NCBI GenBank assembly: GCA_914767715.1
Contig: OU612071.1
Span: 21,451,681-21,515,680, forward strand
From: Membranipora membranacea
Lineage: Eukaryota > Bryozoa > Gymnolaemata > Cheilostomatida > Membraniporidae
DNA: 64,000 nt
Direction: 5' to 3'
Part shown: positions 13,273 to 24,015 of the stretch, piece after piece
Position numbering within the stretch: position 1 is the first letter of the stretch
How the letters are laid out: every line of letters begins with the position of its first letter
Made by a program: the position numbers and the translations under genes
Notes under the pieces: model-generated
Databases searched by the model: none
Seen by the model: the letters and a program-made list of their open reading frames with translations, nothing else
What the model was told of the DNA's origin: nothing

Positions 13273-13761
13273 ATTCTGATCACATAATAATAAATAGGTC
13301 TCCAGATCTGTGCATGTTGTCATTTGTGATGCTGGAGATGTAATGATAAAGTTGCCTAAAACTCAGTAGAAAACAAAATAAAATGGGCGGTTCATAATCA
13401 GACTATCTCTGGATTCAGTGCAATGAAATCATGCATGTGGTAGCATACTATAATTGTGATTGTATAGATGTTTTATAAAGAAGAATGTAATAATTGTTTC
13501 CAAATAAAATATTGCAATGGAGTTTATGTCAATGAAAAAGTTGATTCATATCAAGGTTTTGTACAAAACACAAATCTTAAATTTATCGGCATAGTGCCAG
13601 TAAACAGAACTGTATAATCCGTTAATGAAATTTAACTAGTCATCGATAGAACATTGCACATTTTTGGTTCAACTTCAGCCTAGAAAGGTACTGATACAAT
13701 GCGTCTTACAAGATACTGCTGAAATACTATCATGGAACTGGCCGTTTGAACTAACGCCTAC

Positions 13762-14568
13762 CTGACAGTTGTCAATCATATAGTAAAATACAGCTATGTC
13801 CCCTCTCACTGGTGGGTAAGTAAGAGTGCCTGATGCACGGAGGTTATCAAAGTCTGAGCATCGGCTTAGGGCCACAGCCAGTTGTCAAGGTCGAGTTAGT
13901 TAGGTAAGTTTAACGTTGACGCCCTGTATATTCTCCTGGTCCGTGCCAAACGTAGAGGAAATTGTCTCCTACAACCTCCAGATGAGCCGAGGAGAGCCTT
14001 TTGACTTTGATAGATGACCAATCACCCTTGAGGAGCGCTGAGATAATGTCATAGTTACATTCCTGTACAACCCCTGCCCTTCCATTAACCGGAATATTGA
14101 TTCTATCGATGTCTGTCATCAAAATGATATTTCTTCTGGCCTCATTTAATAAGGTACCTACAAAACGATGTATCCAAATAATAAGCTTACTGTACTACAA
14201 ACTCACTATCGCGCATCACCCACACTGACCTGTCATCCTCTAAGAAATTATCAGCATTACACCACTAGCATTTTGTTCTTTCTTAGTTACAAAATGTTTA
14301 ATTGTTTTATCAAACTTCTGCTGATCAGGGGTAAATTTTTCCCAATGGACTTTTTGTATAGGAGAGAAACTGCAGTTTGTGTTTAGCATCAGCTTATTTC
14401 TTCGCCCAATTAAGGCTCCCTCCAAGACCTTTCTATGCTGTTCTGACACACTTAATAAATGGTGGTACTGGTTATTTTACAGCCTTTTCTCTTTTCTTCA
14501 GAATCAAATGCATCGATTCAATTTCGTTCTTATTAAATTTGTCATCAATTTCGAGGACTGCCTGAAGT
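13762..14568 (-). pseudogene. Unrecognised broken gene, three coding segments
   Basis: Segment 1 (14568-14240) starts after cccctgcag|. It encodes L-E-I-D-D-K-F-N-K-N-E-I-E-S-M, then after a 1-nt frame change at about 14470 S-E-Q-H-R-K-V-L-E-G-A-L-I-G-R-R. Segment 2 (14122-13912) encodes D-I-D-R-I-N-I-P-V-N-G-R-A-G-V-V and H-G-P-G-E-Y-T-G-R. Segment 3 (about 13885-13762) encodes R-C-S-D-F-D-N-L-R-A-S-G-T-L and ends N-C-Q|gtaggc. The segments are on one strand in one order. The first weakly recalls a death-effector-type helical domain by spacing only. Function unknown. Confidence 0.4.
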
Positions 14569-14599
14569 CTGCAGGGGGCGATGGCCCCTGTGCAGAAGA

Positions 14600-15670
14600 G
14601 TTTGGTTATGGTGTTTAAATAGTTTTAAAATCTATCCCCCCTTTTGCCATGAAAGTTAGCAGGGTCAGATTGGAATTGTTTCTTTTTTATATAATATATC
14701 CCTATCTTATTTTCTATCTTCTAAGCGCTTACCACAAAGCATAAGATTTATAAAACGGAAAGTGTCTTTTAAAGCAATCATGCATTTCCTTTGCTGCGTC
14801 TGTGCCTAATGTAAAGGTTTAGTCTTTTGATCGAGGCCACGCATCTATGAGTGCTGCTGCAAATTTGGCATATATGTTATTAGAATGTTGTAAAACGGAA
14901 GCTAGCAGTTATGGTGAGTTGAAGCTCAACTAAAATAAAATCTCAATCCATTCGAGTGTCAAATATATGATCCTACTGTGTGTATTAATTGAATCAAACC
15001 ATTATCAAACTATGGTCAACTACCTTTTCAATGAATAAATTGTTAACATGTAATAGTTGTAGAACTGAGCACCTATGCACTGAGTTTTCATAAGCCATAG
15101 ATATTTTTTTCTCAACAATCACAGTAGCCTGATATTTTTAGCTTTGAGTTTGAACATTTCACACAATAACCTGTCATTTTTTGTGCGCTTATACTTCTAT
15201 AGTTTCTTACAAGAACATAGTTACATTTATTAATAAGAACACACTCTCAAATACCATAATATATTGGGATGACAATGTAAATATTTAACCAGGTTTGAGA
15301 ATGTCTATATCAAAGAGTGATCATTCCATGGCACAAGACTACATCAATAACATATTACATTAAACATGAATCCCGTGAGCTAGTTCCATTTATTGTATTT
15401 GGATCATGGCTCTGGACATCTCTCTGACTTTCAGCATCCGGCTCCTCATATGCCTTTCTCACTCTATGAGATTCCACAAATGAATAAGTAAGAAATAATT
15501 TGGTTTTTGGTGGTGTACCTTTTGCTTAGCATCTGCATGGTTGAGGCCTGCCTAAATGCTGCTCTGAACTGGACACTATTCGGGTTTTCTTTATGGCCAC
15601 CTTAAGCTCTCATAATGGAGAAAAAGTTTTCCAGCATATCTGGATTGAGTTGATTTATAAATAATAACTT
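14600..15670. other. No gene recognised
   Basis: AT-rich spacer between the broken gene at 14 kb and the P-element fragment. No splice-supported frame seen. Confidence 0.5.
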
Positions 15671-15679
15671 CACCTCCCT

Positions 15680-16253
15680 AACGTCAGGTCAGCCCAATGC
15701 AGGCGTAGTGCTTCGATAGATATCTTCCATCCCTCAAGAGAGCTGCTGCATCGCCTCCTCTGTAAATTGTTTTTGTTCCATGCTGTTTGTGAATGTGTTG
15801 TTTGTGGGTTTGCCACTGTTGATTTGATGGCTGTTGAGGAGGTCAAACAAGTCATTGAAAAATGATATAAAGGTAATGGTAGGTGCTGCACTCTTAGGTA
15901 GTTTTCTCAATGCTTCCAGTGTTTGACATAACGACAGCAACGGTGTGACTCTTGAACTGTGCTGCATGAATTACTCTTATATCCTTGAATGCTGGAATGT
16001 TGATATGTTTTTGTCACTCTCAGTGCCATCCTCAGCGACTGAGACTTGTCTAACTCAAAAAACTGCACCAAATCATCCCAGCGAATTTCATCTCCACATA
16101 CCCATAAGCTTTCATTGTTGGGAGCAATATAATAATAAAAATTGTTTTGGTCTGTTTATATTGCAATACATTGAAAAGAGAAAAGTGTTCGACAGCAATA
16201 TTGTCATGTATATATAAGTCCAAAAGTTGTTTTGGGTTCCTAAATAATATCAT
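15680..16253 (-). pseudogene. P-element/THAP9-like transposase fragment, frameshifted
   Basis: Three overlapping minus-strand frames together spell the conserved middle of P-element transposases. First comes a segment like V-E-H-F-S-L-F-N-V-L-Q-Y-K-Q, then R-V-I-H-A-A-Q-F-K-S-H-T-V-A (the A-A-Q-x-x-S-x-x-V-A motif), then T-F-I-S-F-F-N-D-L-F-D-L-L-N-S-H (the F-I-x-x-F-N-x-L-F-D-x-x-N-S motif), then F-T-E-E and S-S-L-E-G-W. Frames change near 15900 and 15740. A candidate donor follows (GGGAG|gtgaag). Too broken to be active; the THAP domain and the rest were not found. Confidence 0.8.
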
Positions 16254-16745
16254 AATTTACTATCTGCGAGAGACTAAAGCTTTGCGTGATATCTCTTATT
16301 TTTAACTGGCTGATGAGTTTCACTGCTCAATTCTGATCACTTCAAATGTCAGAACGTAAAATTACGTTGCCAAATGTACACTTAATAGCTAAAGGGAAGG
16401 AAAATGTCTCAATCATAACATAAACCTCGTCATCATCTGCTTTCGAGTTGCACAAAAATGGCTTTGCCCCATTGTTATTATTTATCTTGGTATTTGGACT
16501 CTTGGGAGTTTGATGGCATATCCTTCATTCATAGCTTTCAGAAGAGGACTGTTTGAGATATATATTGTTAGGGTTTGTATTTAAGCAGTTTATTAACAAA
16601 ATAGGAGTTGTCTGTTATTCTTTTCATATGAGCCAACTCTTAATATGTAATCAAATAAGTTTAATAGTAGAATGTTGTACACGCAATAATAATCCGAAGC
16701 ATTCTGAGTAGAAAAGTAGTCAAGCTATTAAGAAAGCGTCGATGC

Positions 16746-16973
16746 TCAATATGATGGGCTGGTGCTTTCCACTGAATATTGTATCCTTTTCCGTGCAGAA
16801 AGAGATCCTTTATCATACTGCCTGCACCATTCCTTGAGCCTGCTTGTCAGGACTCGAGGGTTTCCAAAGGCTGTGTTGTTGATATCAAGTCTCGCAACCA
16901 ACTCCTCCTTGCCATGAATCCCAACCCATTTGCCGCTCGCTGCACTATTAGAGGATAACGTACGTAGTTTTTG
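16746..16973 (-). CDS. Unrecognised 75-codon ORF, possible terminal exon
   Basis: A stop-free minus-strand frame without ATG. It contains S-G-K-W-V-G-I-H-G-K-E-E-L-V-A-R-L-D-I, then A-F-G-N-P-R-V-L-T-S-R-L-K-E-W-C-R and a basic tail. Composition and the lack of stops look coding. It lies about 500 bp upstream of the P-element fragment on the same strand and could be part of that element or another. No family recognised. Confidence 0.4.
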   Translation of the reverse strand, partial: QKLRTLSSNSAASGKWVGIHGKEELVARLDINNTAFGNPRVLTSRLKEWCRQYDKGSLSARKRIQYSVESTSPSY

Positions 16974-16979
16974 TCAACA

Positions 16980-18895
16980 ATTATAACTGTTCTTGAACCT
17001 CCAATGTTAGTGTAGGTGAAATCAAAAATTTGTCACTATTTCAGTGTCTTGGCGCTGAAAAAGACTGTATTTTCATGCTAAACCGCATACTCATGAACTC
17101 ATCAACAAAATTTTCCTACACCATGCTGAATCATGCTAACCTTTATGACGCCAGAAATCGCATCAGTCAATACCAGTCAGAACCCTTCAAGCCAAGACAT
17201 AAAGTTGGTCAAATTTAGAGAGTCAATCAATTTGCCTTATTCAACAGAGTTGGCGGTGCAATATTTTGCTGCAATTTCTGCAACACACATCTAGCCTTCA
17301 GTACACATGTGGCCCAATAAACCCCAGAGATCATCAAAATTCAAACGTATATATTTGCAACTCGCAGCTGTAATATAACTAGCAAAAACATTACAGCGTG
17401 GCTTGATTTCCTTTGGTTACATATTGTGGCATTATGGCTATGGTGTCTTGGGATATGATATGTTGTCCCAAATGGTATTATGTCCAATCCAGCGTTATAT
17501 CCACCGGTATTTGGACAATACTTGCATTTTCGTACTACTGGTATTACGGCATTGGTAGTGGTGTTATCACCTATGTCCTATGGCATTATGGCAATGGCAT
17601 TGTATCACTGGCATTTCTACCATGGCATTTTTTCAAGGAATCATCTAGAATTTGCATGCTTTGCTGAAGATTCCTGGCACATCCTAGATCACAAGATCAA
17701 GAATAACAGCAGAAATGGACTGCGTTTGCTTACACAAATTTTCCTGCTAATGACAATGCAGGACAGAGCATATTTGTGTCATGGACATTATTTAACCAAA
17801 GGGTTGTTTCACAACTCTACTCAGCTGAAAAATAATCCTCTTCACTGTGTTCACTGTCTGTTTTGACTGATGGCATATAATGGTAAGCAGCAAAAATTAC
17901 AATGCGAGAAATTTTGCCCAGCAAAGGTGTGTATGGCGTAAGTGCACTAAATTTTTGAAATAGAAATCAACTGCCATTTTTCCGGTCAGCTGTTTATTTT
18001 GAAATGTTTAGGAAATCTGCCCTCAGTCATAGTCACTAGGAAAGCAGAGATCAAAGGTCCACGCTTTAAATGCGTCTCTTTGAACAATCACCCTTTGCAG
18101 TTGCTGCTTGATACCTACAGTGATGTTGTAACAATGAATGATGTTATACCATCATTGATTATTTATTCGCCCATTGAATGAATCATACTTGCGATGGTAT
18201 GGCCATATTACCGACACATAAATTGCATCAGCTATCATTAAGCTTGCCTTTCTTTACAGAGTTATAGTCATCTTTATAAATAGTTAGTTGGGGGTGTGTA
18301 TTTGGAAATTTGCAAAATGAGGCTACTGCTCATCGAGGATTTACGAGATCTCTAGTTTTAACAGTCTCTAAGTTTTGCGAGAGGAAGCAATATGAAAATT
18401 TGAGTCTGATGAGGAGAATTTACTTCTCTCAATGGCTCATTCCTTGAAATTGGGCCACAGCCTTATTAAGAGCTTGCCAGTGTTTTCCTAGTTAGACTAA
18501 GAGCTTCAAAACGATACCAGAACCTCCAAGGTGATTGGAGTGTTTTAATGAGCTTGCACAAATGTGCCACTTGAATAGGACATTGAAGCTTTAATCTTAT
18601 GAGCCGGCCTCTCTCCACCCCTTCTCTAGTTTGTTTGGTCTTTTTGTTTCTCTTGCATCAAACTGATCCTGGTTTTTTTTGTCACACCTGACTGTGTGTG
18701 GTGTGAGAGTGGAGCCATTCTGTCTAACTGATAACTAGAAGCCTCCATCAGCTGTTTTATATTAATCAAGTTTCTTTTTAATTTGTCTCATATCAGTCCA
18801 TGTTAACGATCAACAAAGCTTTTTTTTCTGCACGGAAGCTCAGTTGGCCTCCAAAGTTAATCATTAATATTACACAAAAACCTATTTGATGTAAT
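16980..18895. other. No gene recognised; irregular tatggcat-rich tract at 17420-17620
   Basis: A loose reiteration of tatggcattatgg opens frames of 84 and 128 codons on the plus strand. Their composition follows the simple repeat rather than a protein family. Confidence 0.5.
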
Positions 18896-18900
18896 TGCTG

Positions 18901-19116
18901 GAGCAGCAGCTGGAGCAGCAGCTGAAGCAGCAGCTGGAGCAGCAGCTGGAGCAGCAGCTGGAGCAGCAGCTGGAGCAGCAGCTGGAGCAGCAGCTGGAGC
19001 AGCAGCTGGAGCAGCAGCTGGAGCAGCAGCTGGAGCAGCAGCTGGAGCAGCAGCTGGAGCAGCAGCTGGAGCAGCAGCTGGAGCAGCAGCTGGAGCAGCA
19101 GCTGGAGCAGCAGCTG
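18901..19116. repeat. 12-bp minisatellite gagcagcagctg, exactly 18 units
   Basis: Eighteen head-to-tail units; unit 3 begins with a instead of g. Each unit contains palindromic CAGCTG. It reads open in several frames on both strands (Leu-Glu-Gln-Gln, Ala-Pro-Ala-Ala, Cys-Cys-Ser-Ser), so the long frames here are by-products, not genes. Confidence 0.95.
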
Positions 19117-19117
19117 A

Positions 19118-19390
19118 ACCTGAGCTGTTGCATAATTTCAAAAACAATAATGAAGCTTTATTTCTAATAATCTGACACTGATAGCAGGTGATAAGAGTGT
19201 GTTACCACTGCTCTAGTTTTGAGGCTGTGCAAAATTGTCTGAACGGAAACGAAACGATTTATTTCCTCTGCATTTTGTGAAGCATTGATCGGTGATTATT
19301 TGCGGGGTAGATATAAATTGTGTCATTCTTTTGACGTTTTTTTTCATCCGGAAATGTTCTGTCAAGTCTTCTCGACGCTATTTCCCTGTA
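19118..19390. repeat. Dispersed repeat B, copy 2 (partner 3560-3850)
   Basis: Runs alongside copy 1 from cataatttcaaaaacaataatgaa to catccggaaatgttctgt. The minisatellite sits at its left edge. Confidence 0.85.
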
Positions 19391-19399
19391 AAGTATCGC

Positions 19400-20788
19400 A
19401 GATCCTGAAGCGTCTTATAGAGATTATAATATGCGCAGAGCAAACACACAAGTTGATTTCAGTTTGCCTGTCAGTCTGTACCAGGGAGTTACAGAGAGGG
19501 AGTGGAAACGAATTGTAGCCTGTGACTTAACAAGGCTGTTTTTAAGGGTTGTACTAATATGGTCCCTCCATTAGAATTCTCTTAAATCCTCAGTCTTTTT
19601 ATATGTCTGTCTCCAGTTGAAAATTATTAAAATATTTGAGATGATTACTCAATGGTATATTCAGACACCCAGAGACAATATATCATGATGTAAATCACCA
19701 CAAGTGTAGATGAGACATAGCTAGTAATATAGTAACCACATTGCAGGGTATTGAATTATAATTCCAATGCAAATGTTTGATGGGGGATAGAGAGGCTGAA
19801 AATAAATCATTCATTCACCATTTAAAAACCATGTGAGGAACTTAGACCAGATAAAAGTAGTGAAAGTACTTAAATAAGCCCTTTCTAACACCTAAGTGAC
19901 AATGGGAGGCATAACATACCACGTTTGACTGATGAAAACCGCCATTGATTACCAAATTAGAAGGCAAATTTATGGCCATGTCTGCAGCCGAACTTTCCCT
20001 TCCCATATGAGTAGCAGAGGGCTTTGGAGTCCCAGGTAAAACTAGACTATAGTTTGAAAGATGTACTATACCAGTCCTGTGTGCTATATATATCTCTCTG
20101 CTACTTAGTTTAGTTTCTTTTCAAGAGGTTCAAACACTTTAGGAAATTTGTGGTAGAGCCCATCTTGATAAATGGGATTTCACAACTATGCTCTTGCTGA
20201 TTGGACAGTTCATCAAAATTATTACAGCAACTCAAGTTGTACTTCTTTTTGGCAGGAAGTCACTCTCTGCAGTCTCTGCTCTGATTGGCTGTGGTCATGA
20301 AAAAGCTTTGCTGATAAAGAGAGGACAATTACCAGTGGAGACAAACAACAATTTGAAATGAGAGGCCGTTTCCACTCCTTTTTCAAACTCCTTGCTTGTA
20401 CACATGCTTTAAAAGTCAAAATAAAAAGAGCCAATCTCGGATAAACTCAAATTTTCACAAACGTGTAGACCTCCCAAACAATTCTGCAGGGGTTTAATTG
20501 TAAAATAAGTGACATCTGGCTGCAAAAAAATGAGGTGCTTTACTTTCTTTGTATTATTTGATATTGTCACCATGTGACAGGCTACTGAAGTCACCTCAGT
20601 TGTAATTGTTTTGTGTTGGCAAAGATTTTCTTACTGCCAGACTATAATAATAAATAATATGAACTTTATTGAACCGATCAGTGCAGAGAAGCAAATAAGA
20701 TCATGTTTTACAATGTTGTAAAAACAATGACTAAGAGACAAGGCAGCGAACAATGAAGAAAGGATGCTACATGCCTATACACAGAAAT
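19400..20788. other. No gene recognised
   Basis: Short frames only. No repeat shared with the rest of the window was noticed. Confidence 0.45.
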
Positions 20789-21190
20789 GAAAAATGTCAG
20801 TTTCTAATCTTGTGAATTGTTTACCACTTACACACAGTCGTCTCAGCTCGAAGTTAATGCTCATCATATTTTAAAATCATATTTGTGATGGAACCAATAC
20901 TCTGCTCTGAGCTAGTAAAGAAGAAATTGTATATATTGTAAATATATATACCATACTAAACTAGAATGACACTAAAAACTAATTCCTTCACAATCACTTT
21001 AAGTATAGTATTTAATAGTTTAGTATGGTATATATATTTACAATATATACAATTTCTTCTTTACTAGCTCAGAGCAGAGTATTGGTTCCATCACAAATAT
21101 GATTTTAAAATATGATGAGCATTAACTTCGAGCTGAGACGACTGTGTGTAAGTGGTAAACAATCCACAAGATTAGAAACTGACATTTTTC
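20789..21190. repeat. Near-perfect inverted repeat, 175-bp arms, 52-bp loop
   Basis: Arms 20789-20963 and 21016-21190 are reverse complements with one visible mismatch (gaattg/ggattg). The loop 20964-21015 is gaatgacactaaaaactaat... and contains the end of a MITE. The near-identity implies a young event. Confidence 0.95.
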
Positions 21191-21318
21191 AAACTTGTAG
21201 CAGTTTTCTAAATTGACCGAGAACTCTAGAATGACACTAAAAACTAATTCCTTCACAATCACTTTAAGTATAGTATTTTATAGAGTTCTCGGTCAATTTA
21301 GAAAACTGCTACAAGTTT
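21191..21318. repeat. Perfect inverted repeat, 38-bp arms, same 52-bp loop
   Basis: Arms 21191-21228 and 21281-21318 match perfectly. The loop 21229-21280 is the same 52-bp sequence as in the preceding hairpin (one difference near its end), in the same orientation, although the arms are unrelated. Confidence 0.95.
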
Positions 21319-21597
21319 CATTAGCAACATATGGCCCAGTTTTGACTCATTTTTAACCCAAAGTTGAGATGTGAGGGTACTATTTCGTATATGCTATCAG
21401 TTGAGATGTGAGGGTACTATTTCGTATATGCTATCAATAAAATAGTACATTTTAGTACCGTCGTGTCTCAGCTTTGAGTGAAAATGAGTTGAAACTGGGT
21501 CATATGTTGCTTATGAACGTTATGACAGTTTTCTAAATAAGACTGAGAACTCCAGAATGATAGCAAAATCCTGATTCCGTCACAATCACTTTAAGAC
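21319..21597. mobile_element. MITE-like fold-back with a 37-bp tandem duplication in its left arm
   Basis: agcaacatatggcccagttttgactcattttta pairs with gaaaatgagttgaaactgggtcatatgttgct. gttgagatgtgagggtacta...ctatca occurs twice (about 21363-21436). The right end ..tcacaatcactttaag matches the loop sequence of the two preceding hairpins. A related right half lies at 40823-41027. Confidence 0.75.
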
Positions 21598-21599
21598 CA

Positions 21600-24015
21600 A
21601 TAAATATCTTTGTTTTTGAATAATGAAATATTTTACCTTTCCCCCTTGGCAGCACCAGCTTATTTTGTTTTTAAAGGATATTTGGGGAAACAACGTCATA
21701 CAATGACAGGCTGACATAAGAATGCAATTCATGAATAGCCTGGGGTGTTGCAACAATCAACTTCATGAAGTTTATCTATGAAAAATTTCAAAAGTTGATT
21801 TTGGTGCTGAAAACTTGTGGAGGACCCCCCATACACCTTTCTTCGAATGGAAAACTCATCTTTTGTCATCTTTTTTGACTTGTTGCTTGTTGATACTGCT
21901 GTCATAATCTTGGCGGCAATAAAACACAGGTTTATCTAACGAGAAGCAGCAACGGCAGCTCTTTCTTAATGTTGTTTGTACGTATGGGAAGTGAGATAAA
22001 TGGCCGATGAACTATACTGTTCATGTGTATTGCTAAAACATACATGGTGGTGACTTAGGTAAAGCCAGTACAATATTGTAACCGATTTGTGGCATTAGTG
22101 CAATCAACAGTCAACTATAGTGTGGTATTGTACTGTATGGTATGGTAAAGTATATGAACGCGTACCACTTTGTAATTCCCAAGTGACCCCCTAAAGGACC
22201 ACTATGTATTGCTTCCATGACATTATTCTTTTGCTCATCCATAACACATTTCTTGGATCCTTTGTAGAGTAAACAATCTTTCATACATTAGCCGACTGCT
22301 TTTCGCCTACAAAATTGAACATTGTAACAAAGTGGCATAAGTTTTCCTTACCTGACGGTACGTTGTATTTTCCCAGACTCCTTCATCTAAAATACATATG
22401 CAGTATTTTCAACTACCTATAATAGTTTAGTATTTCAATATTGATTTGCTTAATCTCTGGCTTCAAGAAATAGGTGGTTAGATAATGTTACCTCTCCACT
22501 GCTCTTGAATCAGCTTATATCTTCAATTCAAGAAAATGTGACATCATTGCTAAATTATGTCATAAAGTGAATCCATCAACATTCAGCCTAATTGATTTCT
22601 TGACTTGTTGTTGCATGCGTAGTTTGTATATTGCAATGTGGCCTAGGATACCATTGGTTATCTGCCCTGTGTATTTATGTGCTGTCTGCTAGATTTGGGT
22701 TCGACTAAGACATATATCTCCATACTCTGATAATAAAGAGGGATCCACTCTTTAAAAAGGAGCGAATTGTGTTTATATAAAGTTATCTTCCGTAATATTC
22801 GTCCACTCTTTTATATGCTCTGTTTAAACATCTTCAAAAGTTCATCTCACCAACTTAGATATCAACTAATGCTACCTGAAATGTTATTTTTGCATGTGTA
22901 GTTTTTGGCTACCATTTACTTTAATCATATTGACACACACATTACTAAAAATAATTCACCAACCCATAGAAGTGCAAGAGTAATAGCCTGTTTAGCACTT
23001 GCAACTCTCTCCAGCTTTTTGAATATCACTTCAGGGTAATCATATTGTTTCTCCAAACCTCAGCTTTTCGCTCAAGATCACTCTGGCATTTTTAATTCAC
23101 TGCCTTCTTTTTCATTCTCTGAGCTGAATTCCTAAGAATAAAACTGGCATATTAGAATTTTTGTGAGTGTAAGTTTGCTATTCGACGGGTTCTTAACAAA
23201 GAAAATAACTTTCTGCAATTCCAGCCCCTAATTGGGTAAATCATCTATGGATCTGTTTTGAATATCTAAATTATGAATTTTTATTTCGATGACGCTTTTC
23301 TGATTATGTAATAAGCAGTGAACCAATCAAAACTCTTACTCATCAAAAGGAGACAGCCAATAGTTCTCGCTTTCACAAAGTATTACCTGGTATTTTCCAG
23401 CTCAACACCTTCAGCCTCCAAATGAATATCAATTGAATTGAATTTGATAGCAATCGTTTAATTGTTACAACTCTGTCATTATTAATATTATTGAGATATT
23501 ACAATTCAATATAACTTTTTTTAACCAATTTTTACCGCATTCACATTTAAACTTGTTAATCCTGACCAGGACGTCACAAGCAGAACATTTTCTCAAACAT
23601 ACAACAACAAAATAATATATCTTTCAGCATTTTGGCTGTTCCGCACATATGTTACCAAACTATTGCTATTTAAGTATTAGTTTTGCCGTAACTTTCTGCA
23701 GTACAACACTACAGATGCTTTCTCATTAGGTGGGAATCAAGAAAAATTAAAATATCCTTTCCACTGTCAGTCGATCTATCCAAAAGTAATCATGGGTGTA
23801 ATACTGACAGCATTCAGAACACCTAGGCTTTGTCCTGGTTTTAGTTAAAAAGGATACGATGGCAGTGTTTTTTTGGGGTGAAACCTGCTTGGACTTGAGC
23901 CCTCAGGTTAGACTTTGTTTCGATGAAGTCATGTTAGAATGTATGGGGGCAATAATTTATATTGCGCTGACAGTATCCTAAGGAAGATGAAACATGATTT
24001 TGAACCATTGCATAC
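21600..24015. other. No gene recognised apart from repeat E
   Basis: AT-rich; contains a (ggtat)n-like stretch near 22125-22155 and repeat E copy 1. No coding signal. Confidence 0.45.
22740..22960. repeat. Direct repeat E, copy 1 (partner 28420-28655)
   Basis: Shares tacctgaaatgttattt, atgtagt.tttggctaccatttactt and gacacacac with 28550-28640. Diverged; no coding signal. Confidence 0.75.

Noticed and set aside
17480-17866. Plus-strand 128-codon frame
   Set aside because: The first half is a simple tatggcat-like tract. No domain and no splice context.
18857-19167. Long frames encoding Leu-Glu-Gln-Gln, Ala-Pro-Ala-Ala or Cys-Cys-Ser-Ser repeats
   Set aside because: All follow from the 12-bp minisatellite, which is open in several frames on both strands. 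No start context or splice support.
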